Shown: positions 16,590-25,105 of the stretch, one piece after another
Layout: each line of letters starts with the position of its first letter
Numbering within the stretch: the stretch's first letter is position 1
DNA from: Bifidobacterium vansinderenii
GTDB lineage: Bacteria; Actinomycetota; Actinomycetes; Actinomycetales; Bifidobacteriaceae
Length of the DNA: 64,000 bases
Assembly (NCBI RefSeq): GCF_002234915.1
Contig: NZ_NEWD01000026.1
Span: forward strand, 1-64,000
Direction: 5' to 3'
The notes under the pieces: generated by a model
The model's input: only the letters and a program-made list of their open reading frames with translations
What the model was told of the DNA's origin: nothing
Database searches by the model: none
Program-made: the position numbers and the translations under genes

Positions 16590-18218
16590 ATGAACGAGGA
16601 TTTCAAACGTCCGGGCATCGACGACAGGCCCGACCCCGACGAAGTGCTGACCGATCAGGACAAGGCGTCGATCGCGCGTCTGGCCGTATTGCCTGAATCC
16701 ACGACTCCCGAGTCGAGCCGCGCCGACGCCGCCGTGCAGTCCACCAAGCTCGCCGCCGAGGCCGCCGCGCCCATGGCCGCCGCCGCATCGTTCGCCACCG
16801 TCGACGCCGCTGTGCCCGATCCGAACTCCGCGTTCCTCGACATGCGCGATCCGATGGTGGCCGCCGACGGCACCCGTCCCGACAAGCTCTCCATCACACG
16901 CCTGACCATCGCATTCACGCTCAGCGCCGTGCTGTGCGCCATCCCGTGGATGGCCCTGGGGTCGGTCGTGCTCCCGGAGATGCTCGACCGCATCGACCCG
17001 GCCGGCCGCGAAGCCATGTTCGCCGCGATCAACGCCGTGGGTGCGATCGTGGCCCTGATCTCCAACGTACTGTTCGGCGCGCTGTCCGACACCACGCGCA
17101 CTCCGTTCGGCCGTCGCACCCCGTGGATCGTGGGCGGCGGCGTACTCACCGCATTGTTCGTGCTGCTGTTCGGCGTCACGAGCGCGTTCCCGGCGATGCT
17201 GTTCGCCTGGTGCGGCATGCAGTTCGGCTACAACATGATGCTCGCCCCGTTCGTGGCGGCCATGGCCGATCGTGTGCCGGACAAGGTGCGCGGCCGGGTC
17301 GCCCGCTGCTACGGCACGGGCATCGCCGTCGGCCAGATGCTGGGATTGCTGGTCGGCGCCGTGATCCTCGCCGGTTCCGGGCGTGGCATGGACCCGTCGC
17401 TCATCACCAATCCGGCCGGTCCCGCCGGCCCGGTCAATCTCGCCGCCGATCTTTCGCCGCTGCGCATCGGATTTGTTCCGGCCGCGATCCTGTTCGCGCT
17501 CATCGGTCTGGCCGTCGTGCTGATCTGGCCGCGCGAACCCTCCAGCGTGGAGCAGGCCAACACGCGCTTCGACGTGCACGCGCTGCTCGCCGACTTCCGT
17601 CCGCCGCGCCACGCGCCCGACTACTACCGCATGCTGGTGGCCCGCACGCTGATGATGGCCGGCTACGGCATGATCCCCATGTACGAGCTGTACATCCTCA
17701 AGTACTATTCGCTGGCCAGCGTGATCGCCGGACCGGGCGCGTTCGTCACCTCGGCGCCCGCACTGCTGCCGGTCGCCGTCGTCATCGCGGTCATGGCCGT
17801 GATCGCGCTCGCCGCCTCGCTGATCGCCGCGTTCGTCGCCGGGCCGTTGGTCGACCGGTTCGGCGTGAGCCGCAATCTGGTGATGGTGTGCTGCCTGCTG
17901 TGCCTGATCGGCGTGGTCTTCCCGTGGATCCTGCCCAGTGGCTTGGGCATGTGGCTGTTCGCCGCGGTCGCCGGATTCGGCTACGGCCTGTATAACGCCG
18001 TCGACCATGCGCTGAGCATGACGGTGCTGCCCGACCCGTCCGACGCCGGCCGTGAGCTGGCCGTGCTGAATCTGACGAACACGCTGAGCGTGGTGGTCTC
18101 CGCCGTGGTCGGCGCCGGTGCGGTGGTGCTGGGCAGCTATTCGTGGCTGTTCATCGTGGCGCTGGCCATGATCGCCGTGGCCGTGGTGCTGCTGTCCACC
18201 ATGCGCGCCGTCCGCTGA
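16590..18218 (+). CDS. MFS transporter, sugar-porter-like
   Basis: 542 residues. The first 90 are polar, Ala-rich and probably cytoplasmic, which is unusual for an MFS protein. Twelve membrane helices follow from about residue 97. Between helices 2 and 3 lies the MFS signature GALSDTTRTPFGRRTPW, the form seen in glycoside-pentoside-hexuronide and sucrose-type carriers. The central loop is short. The gene ends four bases from the stop of a convergent GH88 hydrolase gene, which suggests the pair could import and cleave a uronic-acid-containing disaccharide. That link rests on adjacency only, as the two are on opposite strands. Confidence 0.82.
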   Translation: MNEDFKRPGIDDRPDPDEVLTDQDKASIARLAVLPESTTPESSRADAAVQSTKLAAEAAAPMAAAASFATVDAAVPDPNSAFLDMRDPMVAADGTRPDKLSITRLTIAFTLSAVLCAIPWMALGSVVLPEMLDRIDPAGREAMFAAINAVGAIVALISNVLFGALSDTTRTPFGRRTPWIVGGGVLTALFVLLFGVTSAFPAMLFAWCGMQFGYNMMLAPFVAAMADRVPDKVRGRVARCYGTGIAVGQMLGLLVGAVILAGSGRGMDPSLITNPAGPAGPVNLAADLSPLRIGFVPAAILFALIGLAVVLIWPREPSSVEQANTRFDVHALLADFRPPRHAPDYYRMLVARTLMMAGYGMIPMYELYILKYYSLASVIAGPGAFVTSAPALLPVAVVIAVMAVIALAASLIAAFVAGPLVDRFGVSRNLVMVCCLLCLIGVVFPWILPSGLGMWLFAAVAGFGYGLYNAVDHALSMTVLPDPSDAGRELAVLNLTNTLSVVVSAVVGAGAVVLGSYSWLFIVALAMIAVAVVLLSTMRAVR

Positions 18219-18222
18219 CCGT

Positions 18223-19647
18223 TCACCACCACAGGTCCGCGGCGAGGCCCTTGAGCCGCAGCACCGTCTCGAGGAAGAAGTAGTCGGCGTACACGATCGG
18301 AATGTGAATGCGTTCCGGGTCGTGGTACTCCACCGAGCACAGCTGCACCAGACCGTCGCGATCGGGATCCCAGTCGCAGGCGCGATCGTCCACGGCGTGC
18401 AGCATGAACAGCGCGTTGGAGACGCACCAGTCGGGGGTGAGCGAGTCGGCGTCCCCGGCGGCGTCAACAACGTCGGCGCAGTTTTCGGATTCGCCGGCCT
18501 CCTTGAGCGCGCGGGCCAGTTCCAGCAGTCCGTCGGCCGCCACGCACGATGCGATGGCGTCGTAGTCGAGCGGTTCATCGGGCTGACGGAAGTCCAGTCG
18601 CGCCAGACCGTCCGTGACCTTCACCTGCTCCACGAAGTACCGTGCCACACGGCATGCGGCGTCAAGATACCGACGGTCGCCGGTGTGACGGTAGGCGAGC
18701 GCGAACCCGTAGATCGCCCAGCTCTGGCCGCGGCTCCACGACGATCCCGCCGCGTACCCCTGACCGGCGGGCGCGCCCACGAACTCCCCGGTCTCCGGGT
18801 CGAACTGCACGATGTGGTTGCACGAGCCGTCGTCGCGCACGATGGTGCGCAGCATGGTGTCGGCGTGCATGCGCGCGATGGCTGCGAACCGTGGGTCGTT
18901 GGTCTCACGGCTCGCCCAGAACAGCAGCGGCAGGTTCATCATCGAATCGACGATCGCCCATCCTTCGCGGCCCGGCTCGTTCCATGCGCGGATGAACCGG
19001 CCCATGGGGTTGAACCGGCCGGCGAGCATGGTGGCGGCGTGCAGCGCGTGGATGCGCGCGGTCGGGTTGCCGGTGACGCGCCAGTCGGCCACGCCCGAAA
19101 GCAGCCAGATGAATCCGAGATCGTGGTCCACGCGTTCGTAGTCGGCGAGCACCGGGTAGAGCACGGTCTCCTCGATCTCTCGTGCCGGCGCGGCGAACGC
19201 GAACGCGCACGACGGCAGTCGGGACAGGCTTCCCGGTTCGTGCGGATCGCGCAGATCGGCCAGACGGTCCTTCGGGTCAGCCGGATCGTCGCCGGAGACG
19301 CGGACGCGTTCGGAGCGTCCGAACAGCACGGCGTTCGCGGCGCGGTCGGCGGTCGGGTTTCCGGTCCCGTTCGCCGCGTCTGCGGCCGCCTTCTTGTCCA
19401 GGCAGGCGGTGGCGACGGTCATCTGCCATAGGATGCCGGGCCAGAATCCGTTGACCCACCAGCCAGGGAACACCTCGGCCATGTTCTCGTCGTAACGGCC
19501 GTCGTGCGCGATGTACGGGATCTGCGCTCCCACGCGTTCGCGTTCGGCGGCGAATTTCTCGACCAGTCGATCGGTGGTCTTGTTGATCCATGCGGATTCT
19601 CCATCAGGCAGCTGCGTGCCGAACACGCCACGCGCATCGAACGTCAT
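18223..19647 (-). CDS. GH88-family unsaturated glucuronyl/galacturonyl hydrolase
   Basis: 474 residues, ATG at 19647 just after AAAGGAGGG. No signal peptide, so cytoplasmic. GH88 enzymes hydrate the double bond of 4,5-unsaturated uronic acids left by polysaccharide lyases, releasing the sugar next to them. Signatures are DHDLGFIWLLS with Asp176, AGRFN, IVDSMMNLPLLFWAS with general-acid Asp234 (58 residues apart, close to the 61 in the Bacillus enzyme), DDGSCNHIV and SWSRGQSWAIYGFAL. An Ala/Asp-rich insert at about 84-160 is atypical. No polysaccharide lyase is visible here, so the disaccharide must come from other bacteria or another locus. An operator-like palindrome lies upstream. Confidence 0.85.
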   Translation of the reverse strand: MTFDARGVFGTQLPDGESAWINKTTDRLVEKFAAERERVGAQIPYIAHDGRYDENMAEVFPGWWVNGFWPGILWQMTVATACLDKKAAADAANGTGNPTADRAANAVLFGRSERVRVSGDDPADPKDRLADLRDPHEPGSLSRLPSCAFAFAAPAREIEETVLYPVLADYERVDHDLGFIWLLSGVADWRVTGNPTARIHALHAATMLAGRFNPMGRFIRAWNEPGREGWAIVDSMMNLPLLFWASRETNDPRFAAIARMHADTMLRTIVRDDGSCNHIVQFDPETGEFVGAPAGQGYAAGSSWSRGQSWAIYGFALAYRHTGDRRYLDAACRVARYFVEQVKVTDGLARLDFRQPDEPLDYDAIASCVAADGLLELARALKEAGESENCADVVDAAGDADSLTPDWCVSNALFMLHAVDDRACDWDPDRDGLVQLCSVEYHDPERIHIPIVYADYFFLETVLRLKGLAADLWW

Positions 19648-19785
19648 CGTCCCTCCTTTGGGCCGTCATCCATCGTCGTATCGTCTGCGTGCACGCCCGT
19701 TGCGGGCGGTCCGTTGTGCACGCGAACATTCTGCCAGCCATTGTACCGTCAATTGAGATCAAAGTTGATCATTTTTGATAATTCC

Positions 19786-19799
19786 GTAAACGTGTTTAC
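19786..19799. promoter_or_regulatory. Operator-like palindrome GTAAAC-GT-GTTTAC
   Basis: Two 6-bp inverted half-sites around two bases, upstream of the GH88 gene (139 bases before its start) and in the 680-base divergent region shared with the GH59 gene. A related half-site, GTTTGCGTAAAC, lies at 20039-20050. The form fits LacI-family repressors. The remainder of 19800-20150 holds no gene I can support. Confidence 0.5.
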
Positions 19800-20154
19800 C
19801 TGAGTCGGCAGATCGGCGTCGGCGGCGGTTGATCGCTTGGCGGGGGTGACGGCAATTGGGTGTGCGATGGGTGCGGCCGGTTTGCGTTGAGCGTCGTCGT
19901 ATGCGTCGGTGGCGACGTTTGCAATGCCGAGGTTTTGCGGAGTTCGGCGGGACGGAGAAAAATGCGGAGCGTCGCGTGGGATTTCGAAAATTCGGGATCG
20001 TCGTCAACCACCCCTTGCGTCCCCAACTCAAGTATTGTGTTTGCGTAAACATGCATGTAATTGATCGTTTTATTTCCTCGTGACGTCGCGACCCCCATCG
20101 CCCCCGAGCCCTTGAAAACCCTTGAAATTTGAATGCACAGCGACATTGTTCGGT

Positions 20155-20202
20155 TTGCGGAAGTGAATGTTTTACGACTATCCTGAACGGTAACGATTAC
20201 TG
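20155..20202 (+). promoter_or_regulatory. Possible promoter and operator of the GH59 gene
   Basis: TTGCGG (20155-20160) and TATCCT (20179-20184) are separated by 18 bases. Immediately downstream, GGTAACGATTACTG (20189-20202) is a CG-centred near-palindrome of LacI type, placed where a repressor would block initiation. The -35 box is weak. Confidence 0.4.
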
Positions 20203-20325
20203 ACGATTGAGGTTGATCGGCTCTGATCGTAATGAAAGACGGAGGCACATTGAGGAGCGTGTCTTCGCCCTACACGAGGAGGTGAAGCATATGCGTATGC
20301 ATATCAATCGGGGGAGGGGGATCGT

Positions 20326-23300
20326 ATGAGCAAGCACAAGCCCAGGCGTTTCTCCTCTCCCAAGAAACTTGCGGTGGCCGTCGCGTCCGTGGCGATGTTC
20401 GCCCCGTTCGTGGCCGTCGGAACGGCATCCGCCGCGCCGACCGACCCGGTCGAGGTGACGGTCAACGGCAGCGACGTCGCGGCCGCCGCCAAGAACCGCA
20501 ACGGCCTGACATTCAAGGGCTTCGGCGTGCTAAGCGCCAACTCCACCAGCGCCCTGCTGATGGACTACAAGTCCCAGAACCCCGAGGCCTACTGGGATCT
20601 CATCAACACGCTGTTCGGCGGGGACAACCCGATCATGAACACCGTGAAGATCGAGATGGGCAACGACCAGAACAACTCCACCGGTCCGAACGCCGCCACC
20701 ATGCGTTCCTCCGACGAGTATCCGGACGTGGCGCGCGAGCCCGGCTTCCAGCTGGCCGCCGACGCCATGAAGGTGAACCCGAACGTCAGGGTGAGCATCC
20801 TGCGCTGGCGCAGCCCCGCCTGGGTCAAGAGCAACGACGACGTCTACAAGTGGTACAAGAACACGATCCTCGCCGTGTACCGCCAGTACGGCTACATGGT
20901 CGACTCCGTGAACCCGCACATCAACGAGACCGGTCCGAACTTCAGCTGGACCAAGGACTTCGCCAACCGTGTGAAGACCGACGAGGTCGGCTTCATCGGC
21001 GCCGACACCACCAAGGACCTCAACGGCAACGACGTGCCCGCGTGGAGCAGCGACGCCGAAAAGGAAGCCTTCCACAAGATCCGCACCGTCATCTCCGACG
21101 AGGTGAGCACCGGCTCGTTCGGCGACGACATGATCAGCGACAAGGCGCTGCGCGACGCGGTCGACATCGCCGGCTACCACTACAACACCGCCGACCAGGG
21201 CAACAACTTCAAGACCCTCGCCGACCAGTACGACAAGGAGATCTGGAACTCCGAGGCCCAGTCCACGTTCTCCGTGGGCGCCGACCGACCCAACAACACC
21301 ATGAACCTTGGTTCGGGCGAAGGCAACGGCACCAACAACGGCAAGTACGACGGCACGTCCGGCACCGGCATCGGCGGCATCAACTCGCCGCTCGAAATGG
21401 CGAACACCTTCGTCAAGGGCTTCACCAGCTCCCGTCGCACCAATTTCGTGTACCAGCCCGCCATCGGCTCGTTCTACGACGGCTTCCAGTACTCCTCCAA
21501 GGAGCTGGTCTCCGCCCGTGACCCGTGGAGCGGATGGCTGTACTACGACACCGGCATGAGCGTGCTCGAACACGTCTCCGGCTTTGCCAAGACCGGCTAC
21601 GAGACCAACGCCGACGACGTGGACGCCGACGGCATCTGGCGCGGCATTCCCGCCGCTTCCAGGAGCGATATCACCGACGGCAACCCGCCGGGACGCGGTA
21701 CCGGCAGCAATCGTTCCCGCGGCGGCGCCACCAGCTACATGACGCTGGCCGCCCCCGACAAGTCCGCCTTCTCCACGGTGATCGTCAACGACAGCCAGTA
21801 CACCAAGACCTACAAGATCAAGGCCACCGACATGAACGTCGGCGACACCATGGAACTGTGGGAGACCCAGGCCGCAGGCACGTCCGGCAGCTACGCCTCC
21901 AACTACATGAAGCCCGTGGCCGAGACCAAGGCCGACGCCGACGGCTACTACACGTTCACCATCGCCCCGTGGTCCATCGCCACCGCCACCACGCTCGACA
22001 AGGCCACCAAGAGCGCCGACGGCACCCTTGCCGCCAAGGACGGCCAGGGCAGCCGCGTCGCCGCGTCCAAGGAGTACACCAACGGCGCCGACCAGGCAGT
22101 GCTCGACACCGACGAGTCCGGCGACGAGAACGGCGTGACCTGGGACAACACCCTGTACGCCGATGACTTCGACTACAGCGGCAAGACCGTGCAGTCGTAC
22201 GATCCCAAGTCCGGCAAGATGATCACCGAGGACTTCCTCAAGTCCCGCGGCGGCGACACCGGCGCGACCCCGCTCTACACGAACGACACCAACGGCGCGT
22301 TCGAGGTCGTCAAGCGTTCCGACGGCAACTACGTGCTGCGCCAGCAGCTCTCCGCCGGCATGCAGAACGGTGGCTGGAACGGCGGCGCATGGAACGGCGG
22401 CGATCCGATCACCACGATCGGCGACAACCGCTGGGCCAATTACAAGGTGTCCACCGACGTGCTGTTCGAGGACGGCTCCGGCCGGTACGCCACGCTTGGC
22501 GCCCGCGAACAGGGCAACAGCAACAACGGCGTCGGCATCTCCGCGGCCGAGATCCGCATCGACCCCGACGGCAACTGGACGCTGCGACGCTTCGGCGCCG
22601 TCGTCGCCTCAGGCAAGGCGGCCGACGTCGAGGGCGTGAACTGGAAGGCCGGATCCAACCAGTGGAACAACATCGCCGTGCAGGTGGCCGGCAACGTGTA
22701 CACCGCGTACGTCAACGGCGTGCAGGTGGCCGAATACAAGGACGCCAGTCCGCAGGCCACCGGACGCATCCAGATCGGCAGCGGCTACACCAACGTGCAG
22801 TACGACAACCTCAAGGTCGAAACCGTGGACGGCTACACGCCGTACTACACCGACCTGATCGACAACATGCACATGCGCAGCTGGGACGACGTGGCCACCC
22901 CCGTGCTCCAGTACAACGACAAGTGGCAGCACCTCAACGGCCAGGGCATGTACGTCTACAAGCGCTCGATCTCCAACTCCACCGGCAAGGGAGCCCAGCT
23001 CACCTACACCTTCACCGGCACCGGACTGGACATCAACGGCGCCAACAACGGCAAGACCAAGCTCAACGTGACCGTGGACGGCAAGAAGATCGTCGCCGCC
23101 GGCAAGACGCAGAGCGCCAGCAGCATGCTCACCACGTACGAGCTGCGCGGCCTGTCCGACGGCGAACACACGGTGACCTTCGAAACCGCCACCGACGACG
23201 CGATCTCCGTCGACACCGTGGGCGTGGTCCAGAACACCGCCGTCGGCGACGTGGACACCACCGCCCTCAAGACCGCCGTGGACTCCTACGCCGGCCTCAA

Positions 23301-24900
23301 GGCCACCGACTGGAACATCAAGACCTGGCAGGTGTTCGAGAACAACCTCAACGACGCCAAGGCCGCGCTCGCCGATCCGGCCGGCTACGGACTCGACGCC
23401 GAGGGCGCACAGGCGATCATCGATCGTCTCGCCGCCGCCCGCGACGGACTGGTCGACGGCTCCATCTCCGAGGACGTGCAGGAGCTCGGCTTCACCGGAC
23501 TCGCCGTGGACAAGACCGACGTCTCCAAGCTGCCGGCCAAGCTGGCAGTGAAGGACGGCAAGGAGACCGCGGTGACGTGGGACTCCGACGCCAAGACCGC
23601 GCTGGCCGCCGCCGCGGACTACAGCAAGGTCAAGCTCTCCGGCATCACCACCGACAAGCAGGCCGACGGCAACAAGTACAAGTTCACGATCGAGGTGGAG
23701 GCCATCCCCGCGAACGTGCAGTACTTCATCGATTCCGGTACGAACGGCAAGGACTCCCCGGAGTACACAGCCGTGAAGAACGCGGTGAAGGGCCTGCTCA
23801 ACGACAAGGTGGACCAGACGTCCGACGGCTCCACGTGGGGCTACGACGCCAACGCCATGAGGGTCAAGGGCAGCACCGACATCAACGACAAGCAGTCCAC
23901 CGGACTCTACTCCGATGACGACGACGTGGTCTACTACCTGCCGCTCAAGGCCGGCAAGTACAAGCTCACCGCCGGATTCCAGGAATGGTGGGGCATGGAC
24001 AACCGCGAGTCCGCGCAGTCCGTGGTCGCCGCCGACGGCACCGTGCTCGCCACCGGCGACAACGTGAAGCTGGGCAAGGCCAACCCGAGCCTGACCGGCA
24101 CCGTCGAGTTCAGCGTGCCTACCGACCAGACCGTCAAGTACGTGGTCTCCAAGGTGGGCGACGCGCAGAAGCCCGTCATCAGCTGGCTCGGCGTGGCCGA
24201 GACCGCCGACTACGGACTGGCCACCGCCGTGGTCAAGGGCGCCGATCTGCCCAAGCAGGTCAGCGTGGACGGCCTCACCTTCGATGTGAAGTCGTGGGAC
24301 AAGTCCGCCACCGAGGCCATCGCCAACGCCGCGAACTACAGCAAGGTCAAGGTCTCCGGCATCAAGGCCAACGGTAGCGCCTTCACCGCCGAGGTCGAGG
24401 TGATCCCCGACGGCGTGCAGTACTTCATCGATTCCGGTACGAACGGCAAGGACTCCCCGGAGTACACGGCCGTGAAGAACGCGGTGAAGGGCCTGCTCAA
24501 CGACAAGGTGGACCAGACGTCCGACGGCTCCACGTGGGGCTACAACGCGGACGGCCAGAACACCTACGGTTCCGGTGACATCAACGACAAGTCCTCCACC
24601 GGCCTGTGGGCCGGCAAGGGTAAGTCCACGACCTACTACCTGCCGCTGAAGGCCGGTACGTACGATCTGTCCGCCGGATTCCACGAGTGGTGGGGCGTCA
24701 GCCGCAACATGAAGGTGATCGTGACCGCCGCCGACGGCACCGAACTGTCGAACGGCAACGCCGATCTGTCCTCCGACGCGGTGGACGTGACCTCCACGAG
24801 CACCATCACCCTCGACAAGGACCAGACCGTCACCCTCACGGTGAGCGGCGTGAGCGCCGACCCGGTGATCAGCTGGGTCGCCGTCGCCACCCACAAATAA
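20326..24900 (+). CDS. Secreted multidomain GH59-like beta-galactosidase (galactocerebrosidase family)
   Basis: 1524 residues. Signal peptide 1-37 ending TASA|APTD. The catalytic barrel (about 55-400) opens FKGFGVLSANSTSALLMDY and has WRSPAWV. Glu201 in PHINETGPN is the likely acid/base and Glu310 in EIWNSEAQST the likely nucleophile, comparable to WSSED in galactocerebrosidase. A beta-sandwich follows. A jelly-roll with LYADDFDYSG at about 610 and RYATLGARE near 720 parallels the lectin domain of GH59. Next come a galactose-binding-like domain (about 855-965), a FIVAR-like helical segment (about 975-1050) and two copies of an Ig-like plus ligand-binding-like module (about 1050-1290 and 1290-1524). 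There is no LPxTG or C-terminal membrane helix, so it is probably released or held non-covalently. GH30 was considered but fits less well. The substrate is probably a beta-galactoside. Confidence 0.75.
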   Translation: MSKHKPRRFSSPKKLAVAVASVAMFAPFVAVGTASAAPTDPVEVTVNGSDVAAAAKNRNGLTFKGFGVLSANSTSALLMDYKSQNPEAYWDLINTLFGGDNPIMNTVKIEMGNDQNNSTGPNAATMRSSDEYPDVAREPGFQLAADAMKVNPNVRVSILRWRSPAWVKSNDDVYKWYKNTILAVYRQYGYMVDSVNPHINETGPNFSWTKDFANRVKTDEVGFIGADTTKDLNGNDVPAWSSDAEKEAFHKIRTVISDEVSTGSFGDDMISDKALRDAVDIAGYHYNTADQGNNFKTLADQYDKEIWNSEAQSTFSVGADRPNNTMNLGSGEGNGTNNGKYDGTSGTGIGGINSPLEMANTFVKGFTSSRRTNFVYQPAIGSFYDGFQYSSKELVSARDPWSGWLYYDTGMSVLEHVSGFAKTGYETNADDVDADGIWRGIPAASRSDITDGNPPGRGTGSNRSRGGATSYMTLAAPDKSAFSTVIVNDSQYTKTYKIKATDMNVGDTMELWETQAAGTSGSYASNYMKPVAETKADADGYYTFTIAPWSIATATTLDKATKSADGTLAAKDGQGSRVAASKEYTNGADQAVLDTDESGDENGVTWDNTLYADDFDYSGKTVQSYDPKSGKMITEDFLKSRGGDTGATPLYTNDTNGAFEVVKRSDGNYVLRQQLSAGMQNGGWNGGAWNGGDPITTIGDNRWANYKVSTDVLFEDGSGRYATLGAREQGNSNNGVGISAAEIRIDPDGNWTLRRFGAVVASGKAADVEGVNWKAGSNQWNNIAVQVAGNVYTAYVNGVQVAEYKDASPQATGRIQIGSGYTNVQYDNLKVETVDGYTPYYTDLIDNMHMRSWDDVATPVLQYNDKWQHLNGQGMYVYKRSISNSTGKGAQLTYTFTGTGLDINGANNGKTKLNVTVDGKKIVAAGKTQSASSMLTTYELRGLSDGEHTVTFETATDDAISVDTVGVVQNTAVGDVDTTALKTAVDSYAGLKATDWNIKTWQVFENNLNDAKAALADPAGYGLDAEGAQAIIDRLAAARDGLVDGSISEDVQELGFTGLAVDKTDVSKLPAKLAVKDGKETAVTWDSDAKTALAAAADYSKVKLSGITTDKQADGNKYKFTIEVEAIPANVQYFIDSGTNGKDSPEYTAVKNAVKGLLNDKVDQTSDGSTWGYDANAMRVKGSTDINDKQSTGLYSDDDDVVYYLPLKAGKYKLTAGFQEWWGMDNRESAQSVVAADGTVLATGDNVKLGKANPSLTGTVEFSVPTDQTVKYVVSKVGDAQKPVISWLGVAETADYGLATAVVKGADLPKQVSVDGLTFDVKSWDKSATEAIANAANYSKVKVSGIKANGSAFTAEVEVIPDGVQYFIDSGTNGKDSPEYTAVKNAVKGLLNDKVDQTSDGSTWGYNADGQNTYGSGDINDKSSTGLWAGKGKSTTYYLPLKAGTYDLSAGFHEWWGVSRNMKVIVTAADGTELSNGNADLSSDAVDVTSTSTITLDKDQTVTLTVSGVSADPVISWVAVATHK
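23716..23844 (+). repeat. Near-identical 129-bp internal repeat, copy 1
   Basis: This coding segment (VQYFIDSGTNGKDSPEYTA onward, 43 residues) recurs at 24415-24543. I find a single base difference (ACA against ACG, silent), while flanking parts of the same modules are clearly diverged. That pattern suggests recent duplication or gene conversion. Confidence 0.85.
24415..24543 (+). repeat. Near-identical 129-bp internal repeat, copy 2
   Basis: Second copy of the 23716-23844 segment within the last module of the GH59-like protein, identical except for one silent base. Confidence 0.85.
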
Positions 24901-24925
24901 CTGAACAAGCCGGGCGCCTTCTCGT

Positions 24926-25015
24926 GCTCCCTCCTAGGGAGGGAGCTGTCCGGCGAAGCCGGGCTGAGGGAGGGGCATTACTCAACACCCCTCCCTCAGC
25001 CCACCCAAACCAATA
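24926..25015. repeat. Palindromic repeat, CTCCCTC subtype, inverted, plus a partial copy (copy d)
   Basis: GCTCCCTCCTAGGGAGGGAG, CTGTCCGGCGAAGCCGG and GCTGAGGGAGGGG (24926-24976) match copies a and b. A truncated forward copy (ACCCCTCCCTCAGCCCA) follows at about 24986-25002. It lies between the GH59 and pilin genes and may also terminate the former. Confidence 0.7.
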
Positions 25016-25105
25016 CTTTCACGGGCCGCCACGCTCCACGGAACGCGCGGCCCGTCGGGGAACAGACCACACAGACATCTGACAGCAACAGAGGAAAGGA
25101 ATCAG

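Noticed and set aside
16458-18578. A 706-codon minus-strand frame under the MFS gene
   Set aside because: Composition is Gly/His/Arg/Asp-rich nonsense. The plus strand shows MFS motifs.
20326-21600. GH30_5 beta-1,6-galactanase as the identity of the large glycosidase
   Set aside because: The barrel order, the WNSE site and the C-terminal jelly roll follow GH59 better. An HMM search would settle it.
22609-24894. A 761-codon minus-strand frame under the GH59-like gene, and a 620-codon one under the pilin gene (25019-26881)
   Set aside because: Gly/Val/Leu/His-biased shadow frames without ribosome sites; the plus strand gives coherent domains.
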